Positions 1 to 10,009 are shown, numbered from the stretch's first letter. The stretch is DNA of 64,000 nucleotides from Gammaproteobacteria bacterium (GCA_018667355.1 JABIVC010000007.1:1-64000); one strand, 5' to 3'. Notes: a model not told the origin generated them from the letters alone. Numbers and translations are program-made.

Positions 1-58
1 ATGCTGTTAGTATTCACACTATGTCTGTTTATAATATTATCCTTATGGAGGTAGAATA

Positions 59-1474
59 CTATGATGATTGCAGTATTGTTAATGCTTCATCCATTGTTTT
101 TTTAGCATCTCCAAAAAGCATTCTTGTATTTTCTTTGAAAAATAATGGATTTTGGACTCCAGCATAGCCGGTAGCCATTCCTCTTTTTAACACTACGGAA
201 GTTTTCCCTTTCCAGCACTCTAATACTGGCATACCTGCTATAGGACTTTCAGGATCATCTAAAGCAGAGGGGTTAACAATATCATTAGCACCAATAATGA
301 TTGAGACATCTACGTTTTCAAAATCATCATTAATTTCATCCATTTCATAAACAATATCATAAGGTACTTTTGCTTCTGCCAAGAGTACGTTCATATGACC
401 TGGCATTCTTCCAGCAACGGGGTGAATAGCAAAACTGACATCAATATTTTTACCCTTAAGCATCTTGGCAATTTCATTTACAGTATGCTGCGCTTGACTT
501 ACGGCCATTCCATAACCAGGAATAATCATAATTTTCTTTGCTGATAATAATAATTCACTTAATTCTTGAGACTCAATTGCAATTACCTCGCCTTGATCTT
601 CAACCGTGGTTGAAGTTGGTTTTGTATCTGTACCAAAACCACCAGCAATGACAGAAATAAAACTACGATTCATTGCTTTGCACATAATATAACTTAGGAT
701 AGCGCCACTACTTCCAACAAGAGCACCTACAACAATTAGCAAATCATTATTAAGCATAAAACCTGTTGCTGATGCAGCCCAACCAGAATATGAATTCAAC
801 ATTGAGACTACCACTGGCATATCTGCTCCACCTATTGCCAAAACCAAATGCATGCCAAATAAAAATGCAAGTGCAGTCATGATAATTAAAGGGATAATGG
901 CACCATTGATTGAACTTGCCGTTGAAAAAATATAACCATAAAATATTACTATTAAAATTATTCCAAGATTCAGTAAGTGTCTAGAAGGTAAGATGAGCGG
1001 GTTTCCACCAATTTTCCCGCTAAGTTTTCCAAATGCAATTATTGACCCTGAAAAAGTGATGACCCCAATAAATATTCCAATGTATAGCTCAATATTATGA
1101 ATAAGCTTTTCAGTTCCTTTTAAAATTAACGATTCATCTAAAAAATTTACATAGCCAACTAATACTGCAGCTAACCCTACCAAACTATGTAATATCGCTA
1201 CTAATTCTGGCATTTCTGTCATTTGAACATTTTTGGCTAAATAAATACCAATAGAGCCGCCAATGGTTATTAGTATGAATATTAATAAAAAGTTTTCCTT
1301 AACAAATGGACTTAGGAGTGTTGCAATTATTGCAATTGACATGCCAAGCATACCATACATATTCCCTTTTCTAGCTGATTCTTGATTGCTAAGACCACCA
1401 AGAGTTAATATGAATAAAACCGTAGCGCCTATATATAATGCTCTTGCAAGTTCAATACTTATTTCGAAATTCAT
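59..1474 (-). CDS. pntB: NAD(P) transhydrogenase subunit beta
   Basis: Multi-TM N-terminus plus C-terminal NADP-binding region ([42 protein letters not shown]). Start set at internal Met (MNFEIS), not the ORF-track start at 1531. Confidence 0.95.
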   Translation of the reverse strand: MNFEISIELARALYIGATVLFILTLGGLSNQESARKGNMYGMLGMSIAIIATLLSPFVKENFLLIFILITIGGSIGIYLAKNVQMTEMPELVAILHSLVGLAAVLVGYVNFLDESLILKGTEKLIHNIELYIGIFIGVITFSGSIIAFGKLSGKIGGNPLILPSRHLLNLGIILIVIFYGYIFSTASSINGAIIPLIIMTALAFLFGMHLVLAIGGADMPVVVSMLNSYSGWAASATGFMLNNDLLIVVGALVGSSGAILSYIMCKAMNRSFISVIAGGFGTDTKPTSTTVEDQGEVIAIESQELSELLLSAKKIMIIPGYGMAVSQAQHTVNEIAKMLKGKNIDVSFAIHPVAGRMPGHMNVLLAEAKVPYDIVYEMDEINDDFENVDVSIIIGANDIVNPSALDDPESPIAGMPVLECWKGKTSVVLKRGMATGYAGVQNPLFFKENTRMLFGDAKKTMDEALTILQSS

Positions 1475-1478
1475 AAAA

Positions 1479-3023
1479 TTACTTCCTAAACATATCCAAC
1501 ATTCTTTTAGTGACCGCAAAGCCTCCGACAATATTTATACTAGCAATCAAAATTGCAAGTGATGACATAATTACTAATAAAGGATTATCAGAAGATACCT
1601 GTATTAAGGCACCAATGATTATAATACTACTGACAGCATTGGTAACCGACATTAGTGGCGTATGTAATGATGCCGTAACATTCCAAACTACCATATATCC
1701 AATAAAACATGATAGAACAAATACTGTAAAGTGTGCCATAAATGAGGCAGGTGCAGATGAACCAACACCTATAAGTAAAAGTAACGATATTAGAAAAGGT
1801 ATGACTGGGAATGCTTGCTTAGTAGTATCTTTGTTTTCAGGAATAAGAATTTTTGGCTCACTCTTAGTGATAGTTTTTGGTTTAGGAGACTCTATCTTTG
1901 GCGGCGGATAAGATATCTTTCCATTTCTAATTATTGTCATTCCTCTTATAACTTCATCCTCCATATTAATTTGTGCTACACCATCTTTGTTTGGTGTTAG
2001 ATCATGTATGACATGATAAAGATTCGTTGCATATAATTTACTAGACTGTGATGCTAGACGTGAAGGTAAATCTGTGTAACCAATAATAGTTTTACCATCC
2101 TGAACAATACACTTACCTTTTTGTGTATAAGCACAGTTTCCACCCTGTTGTGCTGCTAAGTCTACGATAACACTTCCTGGCTTCATTACTTCGATCATGT
2201 CTTCTGTAATTAATTTAGGCGCTTCTTTACCTGGTATCAAGGCTGTTGTAATAATTATATCTACATCTTCACATTGTGATTTAAGCAATTCATGCTCTGC
2301 TTTAAGAAAATCCTTGCTCATTTCTTTAGCATATCCTCCAGAACCAGTGCCGTCTTCGCTAACATTTATTGTTAAAAACTCTGCATTGAGACTTTCGACT
2401 TGCTCTTTAACTTCTGGTCTTGTATCGAAAGCTCTAACAATTGCTCCCAAGCTAACGGAAGTTCCGATTGCTGAGAGACCTGCTACACCGGCTCCAATAA
2501 TCAATACTTTTGCTGGAGGTATTTTACCTGCTGCAGTTATTTGACCACCAAAAAATCTTCCAAATTTAAACGAAGCTTCGATAACAGCTCTAGAACCAGC
2601 AACATTGGCCATTGAGCTTAATGCATCCATTTTTTGCGCCCTTGATATTCTTGGCACACAATCCATTGCTAATACATTTACATTTTCTACTGCCATTTTT
2701 TTTAATTTTGACATATGTTGTGCAGGACCAAAGAATGACACAAGAGTTTTTGACCCAGTTAGCGCAGCCGTCTCATCAGGCAAATCCTCTGATGGGGCAT
2801 TTATTTTTAGAATAATATCTGCAGATGACCAGATTTCATTAGCCTCATCAATAATAGATGCACCAGATTCTACATATTGATCATCCGTAAAATTAGATTT
2901 TAAGCCAGCTTTACTTTGAACTAGCACTGAGTATCCAAGCTTAATAAATTTAATTACTATATCAGGTGTAATTGAAACACGATTTTCGTTTTCTAAGACT
3001 TCCCTTAGAACTCCAATAATCAT
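1479..3023 (-). CDS. pntA: NAD(P) transhydrogenase subunit alpha (alpha1+alpha2 fused)
   Basis: [44 protein letters not shown]-terminal TM segment; directly upstream of pntB. Confidence 0.95.
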   Translation of the reverse strand: MIIGVLREVLENENRVSITPDIVIKFIKLGYSVLVQSKAGLKSNFTDDQYVESGASIIDEANEIWSSADIILKINAPSEDLPDETAALTGSKTLVSFFGPAQHMSKLKKMAVENVNVLAMDCVPRISRAQKMDALSSMANVAGSRAVIEASFKFGRFFGGQITAAGKIPPAKVLIIGAGVAGLSAIGTSVSLGAIVRAFDTRPEVKEQVESLNAEFLTINVSEDGTGSGGYAKEMSKDFLKAEHELLKSQCEDVDIIITTALIPGKEAPKLITEDMIEVMKPGSVIVDLAAQQGGNCAYTQKGKCIVQDGKTIIGYTDLPSRLASQSSKLYATNLYHVIHDLTPNKDGVAQINMEDEVIRGMTIIRNGKISYPPPKIESPKPKTITKSEPKILIPENKDTTKQAFPVIPFLISLLLLIGVGSSAPASFMAHFTVFVLSCFIGYMVVWNVTASLHTPLMSVTNAVSSIIIIGALIQVSSDNPLLVIMSSLAILIASINIVGGFAVTKRMLDMFRK

Positions 3024-3346
3024 TTATTTTCCATAACGTTGATTATCATAATAATTAACTGACAGTGATGTCTAAAGTTGGATTAATAATATTATCTTAT
3101 ATGATTCGCATTTATTATGGAAGCCTAAACAAGAGCGTATTTATCAGGTTTAGTAATCTTAATGCTATATTCTGTCAGATTAATTATTATAAATTCCTTA
3201 TATACATCATAAAGGACAATCAAGAGAATTTACTCTTGACAAATTGCGGCGAAGCTCAAATATTCATTAGATTGTTTTGAGACTGCACTTGACTATAAAT
3301 TATAGGCATTCAAACTCAAACAAAATATTTGTGTTATTATTTTTAC

Positions 3347-3688
3347 ATGAATAAAAAAACTAAAAGGCCATGGGGCTACTATACTCTCCTGGTGAAAACT
3401 AGTGAGTATCTAATAAAAAAAATTGTAATATCACCAAAACAGAGTATTTCCCTTCAGAAACATAATCATAGATCAGAGCATTGGATAGTTTTAAGCGGTA
3501 AAGCTAACATTCAAATTGGGACAAAAAAAATAATATTGAAGAAATCTCAATCTGTGTTTGTACCTGAAAAAAGGAAGCATAAAATTATGAACAAATCGTC
3601 TGAGCCTCTTGTAATTTTAGAAACACAATTAGGTAAAATATTATCTGAAGATGATATTATTAGGTATGATGTAGATTATATAAAATAA
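3347..3688 (+). CDS. Cupin protein, mannose-6-phosphate isomerase type II-like domain
   Basis: RPWGYYTLL, ISPKQSISLQKHNHRSEHWIVLSGKANIQIG, VFVPEKRKHKIMN. Start at MNKKTKRPWG. Confidence 0.8.
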   Translation: MNKKTKRPWGYYTLLVKTSEYLIKKIVISPKQSISLQKHNHRSEHWIVLSGKANIQIGTKKIILKKSQSVFVPEKRKHKIMNKSSEPLVILETQLGKILSEDDIIRYDVDYIK

Positions 3689-3723
3689 ATCACTGACAAT
3701 AATTTAACTAAATAGAGAAAAGT

Positions 3724-4026
3724 ATAACAGAAGTAAAATATGAAGAACTAATTGGGCAATGGCATAGAGACCGAAACCTTATAGATGGGAGTACTGACAA
3801 AGATCAATATATGAAATTAGTTCAAGAAGCAGGAGAATTATCTGATAGCTTATGTAAAGGAAAAGATATACGAGATGATATTGGAGACATGATGGTGGTT
3901 TTAATAAATATTATGGTTAGAAATAATTTAACAATGGAAGATTGTCTATCAGTTGCATATAATGATATCAAAAATCGTAAAGGCAAAATGATTGATGGTA
4001 TTTTTGTGAAAGAAGGTGATGACTAA
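3724..4026 (+). CDS. MazG-like nucleotide pyrophosphohydrolase family protein, possible non-canonical start
   Basis: In-frame upstream extension ITEVKYEELIGQWHRDRNLIDGSTDKDQYMKLVQEAGELSDSL matches the family N-terminus; no ATG/GTG/TTG between stop 3709-3711 and Met 3811. Confidence 0.65.
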   Translation: MTEVKYEELIGQWHRDRNLIDGSTDKDQYMKLVQEAGELSDSLCKGKDIRDDIGDMMVVLINIMVRNNLTMEDCLSVAYNDIKNRKGKMIDGIFVKEGDD

Positions 4027-4073
4027 TAATCTTAACGCATAGAAATTATTACTAAGACTGTTATAATAAAAAT

Positions 4074-4241
4074 ATGAGTGAAAAGAAAGGAACATGGAGG
4101 ATTGCTTACATAAAAGGTCAGCTCTCTATGCATAAAGAAATGGATTTCTGGAGATTAGGTCCAATGAAAAATATGTCTGTTCTTCTTTCTTTGTCGATAG
4201 TATTCTTCTTCGGGGTAGTTTTTACTATTTTATTTAAATAA
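4074..4241 (+). CDS. Small hypothetical membrane protein (55 aa)
   Basis: ORF MSEKKGTWRIAYIKGQLSMHKEMDFWRLGPMKNMSVLLSLSIVFFFGVVFTILFK with one C-terminal TM helix; fits between flanking genes. Below the ORF-track length cutoff. Confidence 0.5.
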   Translation: MSEKKGTWRIAYIKGQLSMHKEMDFWRLGPMKNMSVLLSLSIVFFFGVVFTILFK

Positions 4242-4246
4242 ATTTA

Positions 4247-4438
4247 TCACGAATACACAAAATATAGAAAACAAGAAATAATTGTTAAAACACCCCAAAA
4301 CTTAATCCATATCTTTTTAAATTTCATCCCAAAGTATAGGAAAATTATACCAGTGATGAGTGTAAATACGACTGTCCCATCGACTATGTATTCACTTGGA
4401 TTTATACTTTTATCTTTTGCATTTATAAGGTATCTCAT
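4247..4438 (-). CDS. Small hypothetical membrane protein
   Basis: 63 aa with two hydrophobic segments; non-overlapping ORF. Confidence 0.4.
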   Translation of the reverse strand: MRYLINAKDKSINPSEYIVDGTVVFTLITGIIFLYFGMKFKKIWIKFWGVLTIISCFLYFVYS

Positions 4439-4514
4439 TGCAAGGTCATCATAACAGAAAGATCATAAAAAGGTCAGAATAAAATAATAAATAGAATTAA
4501 CTTATTATTATGTA

Positions 4515-4985
4515 TTAATCTGAATATTTATTTTTATCAAATATATTTTTAAGAAATATCGATAGTACTATTATTATCAAAGTTCCACTAATAATAGGGT
4601 AGAATAAAAATTCATGAGATAGATTGCCAATGACGATAATAATAGGATTACCTCCCGCAGGAGGATGTACGATATCAAGTAAGACCATAAAAAATATACC
4701 AGCACTAACGGCTAATGCTAATAGAATATAAGTAGGTGCATCGACAAACTGCAATATAATCAGCCCACATAATGATGTAACTAGATGGCCAAAGAAAATA
4801 TTTTTGGGTTGAGCGAATTCATGTTCCGGATAAGCATAAATTATTACCATTGTTGCTCCGAAAGAGCCTGTGATAAACCATCCAATATCCGTCATATTAC
4901 CTAGAAATGATAATGTTCCAATTGTAATGAACGCAAAAGCAGAAACATAGAAAGATTTGAATAGCTTACTTCTAAGAGATAGCAT
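4515..4985 (-). CDS. HPP family transmembrane protein
   Basis: Four TM segments with MVLLDIVHPPAGGNPIIIVIGN (HPP signature). Confidence 0.85.
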   Translation of the reverse strand: MLSLRSKLFKSFYVSAFAFITIGTLSFLGNMTDIGWFITGSFGATMVIIYAYPEHEFAQPKNIFFGHLVTSLCGLIILQFVDAPTYILLALAVSAGIFFMVLLDIVHPPAGGNPIIIVIGNLSHEFLFYPIISGTLIIIVLSIFLKNIFDKNKYSD

Positions 4986-5649
4986 TATTTATAATAATAG
5001 AGTCAAAATTATTTAGTGAGATAGAATTATTTGCTTTTAGCTTAGTAAAGGCTCTACTAACAGTCTCTAATCTTAAGCCAAGATAGTTTGCTATATCAAT
5101 GCGTGGCATGATTAAATGTACAGGGTTTATAGGTTGACCCATTTTATGCTGTCTGAGGGATATCATCCTTATAAAATCTAATACTTTCTGTTCAGCTGAA
5201 TTTTTTGTAAGTATATTAATATGTTCTCGAGCCAGAGATAATTCATTTGTTGTTGCCTCATAAAATTTATCTCTTATGCCAGCATTCTTGCTCAAATGTA
5301 TTCTAAATTTTTTTATTGGAATTTTACATAATTTAGCCTGAGAAACTGTTTCTGCAAAAAATTGATATTGCCCTCCTTCGTGAGATCCAAAAAAGTCACC
5401 TGGATATAAGAATCCAATAATTTGCTGATTACCATCTTCATTTAACTGATAGACTTTTATAATTCCATCTAAGATATTATAAATACTATTAATTTCATTG
5501 CCACTAGATAGGATAATCACTTTCTTATCAAAAGTTTCATGTTTTGCATTATCAGAGAAATCTTTTAGATTTTCCACATCCAGACAACTACAGTATATTT
5601 TAGATCTAATTGGGCAATGTAAACACTTTGAAGCTTGGTATTTATCCAT
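4972..5649 (-). CDS. Crp/Fnr family regulator, FNR-type with Fe-S cysteines
   Basis: N-terminal CLHCPIRSKIYCSC cysteine cluster, cNMP-binding fold, central AKLCKIP (FNR Cys122-like position), HTH ETVSRAF with the E--SR FNR-box recognition motif. Confidence 0.9.
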   Translation of the reverse strand: MDKYQASKCLHCPIRSKIYCSCLDVENLKDFSDNAKHETFDKKVIILSSGNEINSIYNILDGIIKVYQLNEDGNQQIIGFLYPGDFFGSHEGGQYQFFAETVSQAKLCKIPIKKFRIHLSKNAGIRDKFYEATTNELSLAREHINILTKNSAEQKVLDFIRMISLRQHKMGQPINPVHLIMPRIDIANYLGLRLETVSRAFTKLKANNSISLNNFDSIIINNAIS

Positions 5650-5682
5650 AATTAATATTGACCGAAATCAATTTATATTTCG

Positions 5683-5696
5683 TTGATATAAATCAA
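5683..5696. promoter_or_regulatory. FNR box TTGAT-N4-ATCAA
   Basis: TTGATATAAATCAA is a perfect palindromic FNR consensus between the divergent fnr-like gene and the ORF at 5769. Confidence 0.85.
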
Positions 5697-5718
5697 TAAA
5701 CAAAGATGTTTATGACTA

Positions 5719-5724
5719 TATTAT
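5719..5724 (+). promoter_or_regulatory. Candidate -10 element of a class II FNR-dependent promoter
   Basis: TATTAT; predicted TSS near 5731 puts the FNR box centre at about -41.5. Confidence 0.5.
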
Positions 5725-5768
5725 TAAATCATGTTTATGCCTAAATTGTTAACTAAAAGGAGATAATT

Positions 5769-6170
5769 ATGAACAAGAATAATGATATTTTATGTAAAGA
5801 TTGTAAGGACTGTAATGAAAATGATGAAATTAAACTTCCAGATGGGACTGTTGTAGGTCACTGGGATGGAGTAAAGATTGAAACTCTGCAAAGTGAAATT
5901 CAAAGGATACAGGCTAATCAAAAAGCTAATGGAGAGCCAAGAAGTAATTATATAACTAAGTTTGGCGTCCCATGCAAAGATCAAGTACCGCAACATTTGA
6001 GAGAATTTATTGCATATATTATTTGGGGAGTAGATCTTGAAGGTAGAGCATTGGTTGCCTCAAGAGCTAATAGAGTTGAGCATATAGATTATATAAGCGA
6101 GTGGGCTGGAAACAGTATTGCGATGGATGCAAAAAATAGATCTGTTGATCCTAATTCAGGATGTAAGTGA
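5769..6170 (+). CDS. Uncharacterised 133-aa protein downstream of FNR box
   Basis: Strong SD AAAGGAG upstream; N-terminal LCKDCKDC cysteine motif; no family recognised. Confidence 0.8.
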   Translation: MNKNNDILCKDCKDCNENDEIKLPDGTVVGHWDGVKIETLQSEIQRIQANQKANGEPRSNYITKFGVPCKDQVPQHLREFIAYIIWGVDLEGRALVASRANRVEHIDYISEWAGNSIAMDAKNRSVDPNSGCK

Positions 6171-6211
6171 GGGGTAGATTACATCTTAAGCTTAGATAAT
6201 AATCTAGGCGT

Positions 6212-6250
6212 ATTAACTGCAACTTAAAATCGTGTGGAGTTGCAGTTAAT
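6212..6250. repeat. 13-bp perfect inverted repeat (stem-loop)
   Basis: ATTAACTGCAACT - 13 nt - AGTTGCAGTTAAT; no T-tract on either strand. Confidence 0.7.
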
Positions 6251-6333
6251 ATCAAATATATTAAAACTACTTGTATAGGTAAAACTTTATATAGGTAAAA
6301 TTATGCATATAAATAATTCTTTTAATATAAGTT

Positions 6334-7080
6334 TTATACAGCATAGTAATCATAATAACCCTTAATTTTTTTTGATATTACAGACAATGAATCTGATTGT
6401 ACAATTTCTGAACGTCTTAAAAGATACTTATTTGTATTTTTATTATTTTTACCTTTAATACTAGACGAAGCATATTTATAGCCTATTGATTCTAAAATAC
6501 TTAGAGTATATTCATTATAAGACCCATGCGGATAAGAAATACCTGAAATCTCACTACCTATTATATTTTCTAAAACTTTTTTGCTTTCAGATAACTGAAA
6601 AAGTATTTTATCATTAGCTATAGTTTCTAGTTTAACATGGTCATGAGAATGACTAGCTATTTCACAATTAGCTAAATCAGACAATGATTTAACATCCCCA
6701 GAAGAGAGGTAATCTCTCGTGTCCAAAGTACTCGACGTTACGTATAGAGTAAACGGTATATTGTATTTATTTAATATCTCAACAGCATCCAAATTATCTT
6801 TATAACCGTCATCAATAGTGATTGATAGGGTGTCTATATTATAATTCATATATTCATTGATATTTATTATTTTATAATTATCTCGGTAATATTTAATATG
6901 TTCTTCAAACTTGTTGATATCAATGCTAAAACCGTAAGTATCATGTTTGAATTTAGTTCCAAAAGCATGATAGATTAATGCCCTATTGCCAGGTGTTTGA
7001 GCATATTTAAGGTAGTAATTATAATAAAAAAAACCTAGAGTCTCTTTGAGTGTATTTTTAAAAAGTTTTTTAATAAACAT
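6334..7080 (-). CDS. Polysaccharide deacetylase (NodB-homology) family protein
   Basis: LSITIDDGYKDNLDAVEILNKYNIPFTLYV, IASHSHDHVKL, GISYPHGSYNE. Confidence 0.9.
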   Translation of the reverse strand: MFIKKLFKNTLKETLGFFYYNYYLKYAQTPGNRALIYHAFGTKFKHDTYGFSIDINKFEEHIKYYRDNYKIININEYMNYNIDTLSITIDDGYKDNLDAVEILNKYNIPFTLYVTSSTLDTRDYLSSGDVKSLSDLANCEIASHSHDHVKLETIANDKILFQLSESKKVLENIIGSEISGISYPHGSYNEYTLSILESIGYKYASSSIKGKNNKNTNKYLLRRSEIVQSDSLSVISKKIKGYYDYYAV

Positions 7081-7125
7081 CTATGTATTATAGTACAATA
7101 GTTTCTATACAGGTATTAAATAATA

Positions 7126-8643
7126 ATGACTAAAAAAGTAGAAAAAAACTTAAAGTTTTGGGGGCATAATTGTTTCAGTATAATATCTGATAAGACACTC
7201 CTAATAACTGATCCATGGTTTTCTAATTCAGGCGCTTTTTTTGGTAGCTGGTTCCAATACCCTAAAAATCATCATTTGAAAAATAAGATATTAGAGTTGA
7301 TAGAGTTATCTGATAATGCATATATTTTTATCACGCATGAACATCAAGATCATTATGATAAAGAATTCTTATCTTGCATCAGCAAAAATACTAAAATTCT
7401 TATACCGAGCTACATGGATAAAAGCTTTAGATCAGATTGCGAAAGTCTTGGTTTAGAAGTGTTTGAGATTAAAGATAAAGAGAAGTATCAGTTAAATAAA
7501 GATTTTTGGATTAGTCCATATATAAGCCATATTGGAATTAATCATGATTCTGCTTTATTAGTAGTTACCGAGGAGTTCAAATTCTTTAATCAAAATGACT
7601 GTAAAATATTTGATAGGCTTGATGAAATTAATGAGTCAATAGATTACTATTCGGTACAATTTTCAGGTGCAACTTGGCATCCATCAAATTTTATTCTTTC
7701 AGATAAGCGAAAAAAAGAGATATCAAAGCAAAAAGTAAATAATAAACTAAACAGCGTTTTAAGAGGTATTGTTAACCTGAAGCCAAAATATTTTCTTCCT
7801 GCCGCAGGTCCAGCTATATTCCCCTATCTGGATGATGAGCTATCATTTGGGATTGACAATATATTTATTCATCATAATGTTCTTAATAGTTTTTTAAAAA
7901 GGAATAATGTAAATAATATTTTATATCTTAATCCGGGCGACCATCTTGATGACAAGAGGCATTTACCAATAAATCCTCCATCAAATCATGATGACTTGGA
8001 GGAGTATAAAAGAAATACTATAAATCTATGGGATAAAATAGATAACATTTTTGATAGGGAATTATTGGAGCAATCTATAATTAACAGATTAAATGAAATC
8101 AAAGATATAGATATTGATAAAGCTCCTATTTTGATATTCAACTATACAAATACTTTTAATAAAGATGATCATAGTAATACTGATAAAATATTTATCGACC
8201 TATCTAATAAAAATATTCTATCAACATTTAAATATGACAAGCCATATGAAGAGATTATTTCAGATAAGAAATATTTTTCACTAATGCATTCAAAAGAAAG
8301 ATGGCAGAATATTTATTTATCATTAAGAGCTAAAGTTTTAAGAGAGCCAGATTTATTTTGTAATGATATAAATATATTTCTTTTCTCAGATATAGAGAAT
8401 ATAAGGGACAACTTTGTTCTCACAAAGAATATATCCAATGAGAGAATACAAGTAAAAAATAAAAATGGTGAAGTTTTTGAAATTAATAGATTCTGTCCTC
8501 ATAATGGTGCGGATTTATGTAATGCAGAAATTAATTCGGATAATTATCTTGTGTGTCCTAGGCATGGATGGAAATTTAATTTAACAAACAAGGGAATTGA
8601 TAAATTATCTAAAACAACTATTGATTCAAAGAAAATATCTTAG
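7126..8643 (+). CDS. MBL-fold hydrolase with C-terminal Rieske [2Fe-2S] domain (CMP-sialate hydroxylase-like)
   Basis: ITHEHQDHYD MBL motif, LLITDPWFSNSGAFFGSWF; C-terminal CPHNGADLC...YLVCPRHGWKFNL Rieske motif. Confidence 0.85.
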   Translation: MTKKVEKNLKFWGHNCFSIISDKTLLITDPWFSNSGAFFGSWFQYPKNHHLKNKILELIELSDNAYIFITHEHQDHYDKEFLSCISKNTKILIPSYMDKSFRSDCESLGLEVFEIKDKEKYQLNKDFWISPYISHIGINHDSALLVVTEEFKFFNQNDCKIFDRLDEINESIDYYSVQFSGATWHPSNFILSDKRKKEISKQKVNNKLNSVLRGIVNLKPKYFLPAAGPAIFPYLDDELSFGIDNIFIHHNVLNSFLKRNNVNNILYLNPGDHLDDKRHLPINPPSNHDDLEEYKRNTINLWDKIDNIFDRELLEQSIINRLNEIKDIDIDKAPILIFNYTNTFNKDDHSNTDKIFIDLSNKNILSTFKYDKPYEEIISDKKYFSLMHSKERWQNIYLSLRAKVLREPDLFCNDINIFLFSDIENIRDNFVLTKNISNERIQVKNKNGEVFEINRFCPHNGADLCNAEINSDNYLVCPRHGWKFNLTNKGIDKLSKTTIDSKKIS

Positions 8644-8665
8644 CCTACTAATTTAAAAAGATGTA

Positions 8666-9847
8666 TTATACATTTTGGCCAGCTACATAACCAGATGACC
8701 ATGCCCATTGAAAATTATACCCGCCAAGATGACCTGTTACATCTACTACCTCACCAATAAAAAATAATCCTGGATGCTTTAATGACATCATATTTTTAGA
8801 TGATAGTTCATTTGTATCTATGCCACCACACGTAACCTCGGCAGTTCTATAACCTTCTGTACCAGTAGGATTAATTATCCAGCAATTTATAGAGTCGCTT
8901 AATTGTTTTAATACTATGTTAGATAATTCAGAAATATTGCCGCTAACATTGTTAGCTTCACATATTGAATAAGCTAATCTCTTAGGCATAACATCTGCAA
9001 TTATGGTATAGATTTCCTGCTTAGATTTTCTCTTTTTTTTATCATTTAAATAAGAAAGGATATTAATGTTAGGAGAAAGATTAATTTTAATACTATCATT
9101 CATTTTCCAATACGATGATATTTGTAATATTGATGGTCCACTCAAACCTCTATGAGTAAACAACATCCCCTCTTCAAATAATTTCTTTCCAGTAGAAACA
9201 ATAGCATCTAGTGAAATTCCACTGAGTTCCTGACACATAGAAAGTATCTTATCATTAAAAGTTAGTGGTACTAGAGCAGGTGAGGTCTCTATCACATTAA
9301 GATTAAATTTTTTAGCTATATTATACCCGAATTTACTTGCCCCAATTTTAGGTATTGATAGCCCACCTGTTGCAATTACTACAGATTCACAAGAATATTT
9401 ATTTACTTCAGTAGTGACAAAATATTGATCATTCTCTTTATTAATATCTGTTACTATGGCCTCTTTTTTTAGAATAACATTTGCTATCTTGCATTCTAAA
9501 AGAAGCATATCAATAATTTGCTGAGCACTTTCATCACAAAAGAGCTGTCCTAACTTTTTTTCATGATAACTAATATTATGTTTTTGAATTAAGTCTATAA
9601 AATTATTTTGAGTATACTGACTCAATGCTGATATTGGAAAGCTGGGGTTATTAGAAATATACTTATCTGGTTGTGAGTAAAGGTTAGTAAAATTACATCT
9701 ACCTCCCCCTGAAATGCGAATTTTTTCTCCTATCTTTTTTGTGTGATCCAGTAAAAGCACCTTCCGACCTCGTTTACCAGCCTCAATAGCACACATTAAA
9801 CCGGCTGCACCTGCACCTATTATTATTACATCATATCTAAAAATCAT
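8666..9847 (-). CDS. NAD(P)/FAD-dependent oxidoreductase, HI0933/YhiN family
   Basis: YDVIIIGAGAAGLMCAIEAGKRGRKVLLLDH, ISGGGRCNFTN, GYNFQWAWSSGYVAG. Start set at MIFRYDVII. Confidence 0.9.
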   Translation of the reverse strand: MIFRYDVIIIGAGAAGLMCAIEAGKRGRKVLLLDHTKKIGEKIRISGGGRCNFTNLYSQPDKYISNNPSFPISALSQYTQNNFIDLIQKHNISYHEKKLGQLFCDESAQQIIDMLLLECKIANVILKKEAIVTDINKENDQYFVTTEVNKYSCESVVIATGGLSIPKIGASKFGYNIAKKFNLNVIETSPALVPLTFNDKILSMCQELSGISLDAIVSTGKKLFEEGMLFTHRGLSGPSILQISSYWKMNDSIKINLSPNINILSYLNDKKKRKSKQEIYTIIADVMPKRLAYSICEANNVSGNISELSNIVLKQLSDSINCWIINPTGTEGYRTAEVTCGGIDTNELSSKNMMSLKHPGLFFIGEVVDVTGHLGGYNFQWAWSSGYVAGQNV

Positions 9848-10009
9848 AATTATACTTATTCTAACAAACAAAGATTTTAATCTATAAGCATAATTACTAT
9901 ATCTATACTCGTAAATATAATCAAATACCATAAACAATAGACTTACCAATATTGTTTAAGATCATAATATATTATATAGTCCTATGGTAACCACAAGAGA
10001 GCGAAATTA

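Noticed and set aside
1510-2880. Several plus-strand ORFs (1510-1911, 1815-2000, 2197-2544, 2605-2880, 2612-2815)
   Set aside because: Antisense to pntA, whose minus-strand protein is unambiguous; no recognisable domains.
3220-3239. Hairpin TCAAGAG-AATTTA-CTCTTGA
   Set aside because: Only a 7-bp AT-rich stem and no T-tract; not supported as a terminator or riboswitch.
3065-3280. 71-aa plus ORF in the pntA-cupin intergenic region
   Set aside because: Low-complexity AT-rich translation, no convincing RBS or homology motif; intergenic region left unannotated.
5790-5996. Minus ORF antisense to the FNR-linked protein
   Set aside because: The plus ORF has a strong SD and promoter; the antisense translation looks non-coding.
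6171-6177. GGGGTAG after the 5769 gene as a possible target of the candidate sRNA
   Set aside because: Seven-nt complementarity in a 3' region is expected by chance; no basis to claim a target.
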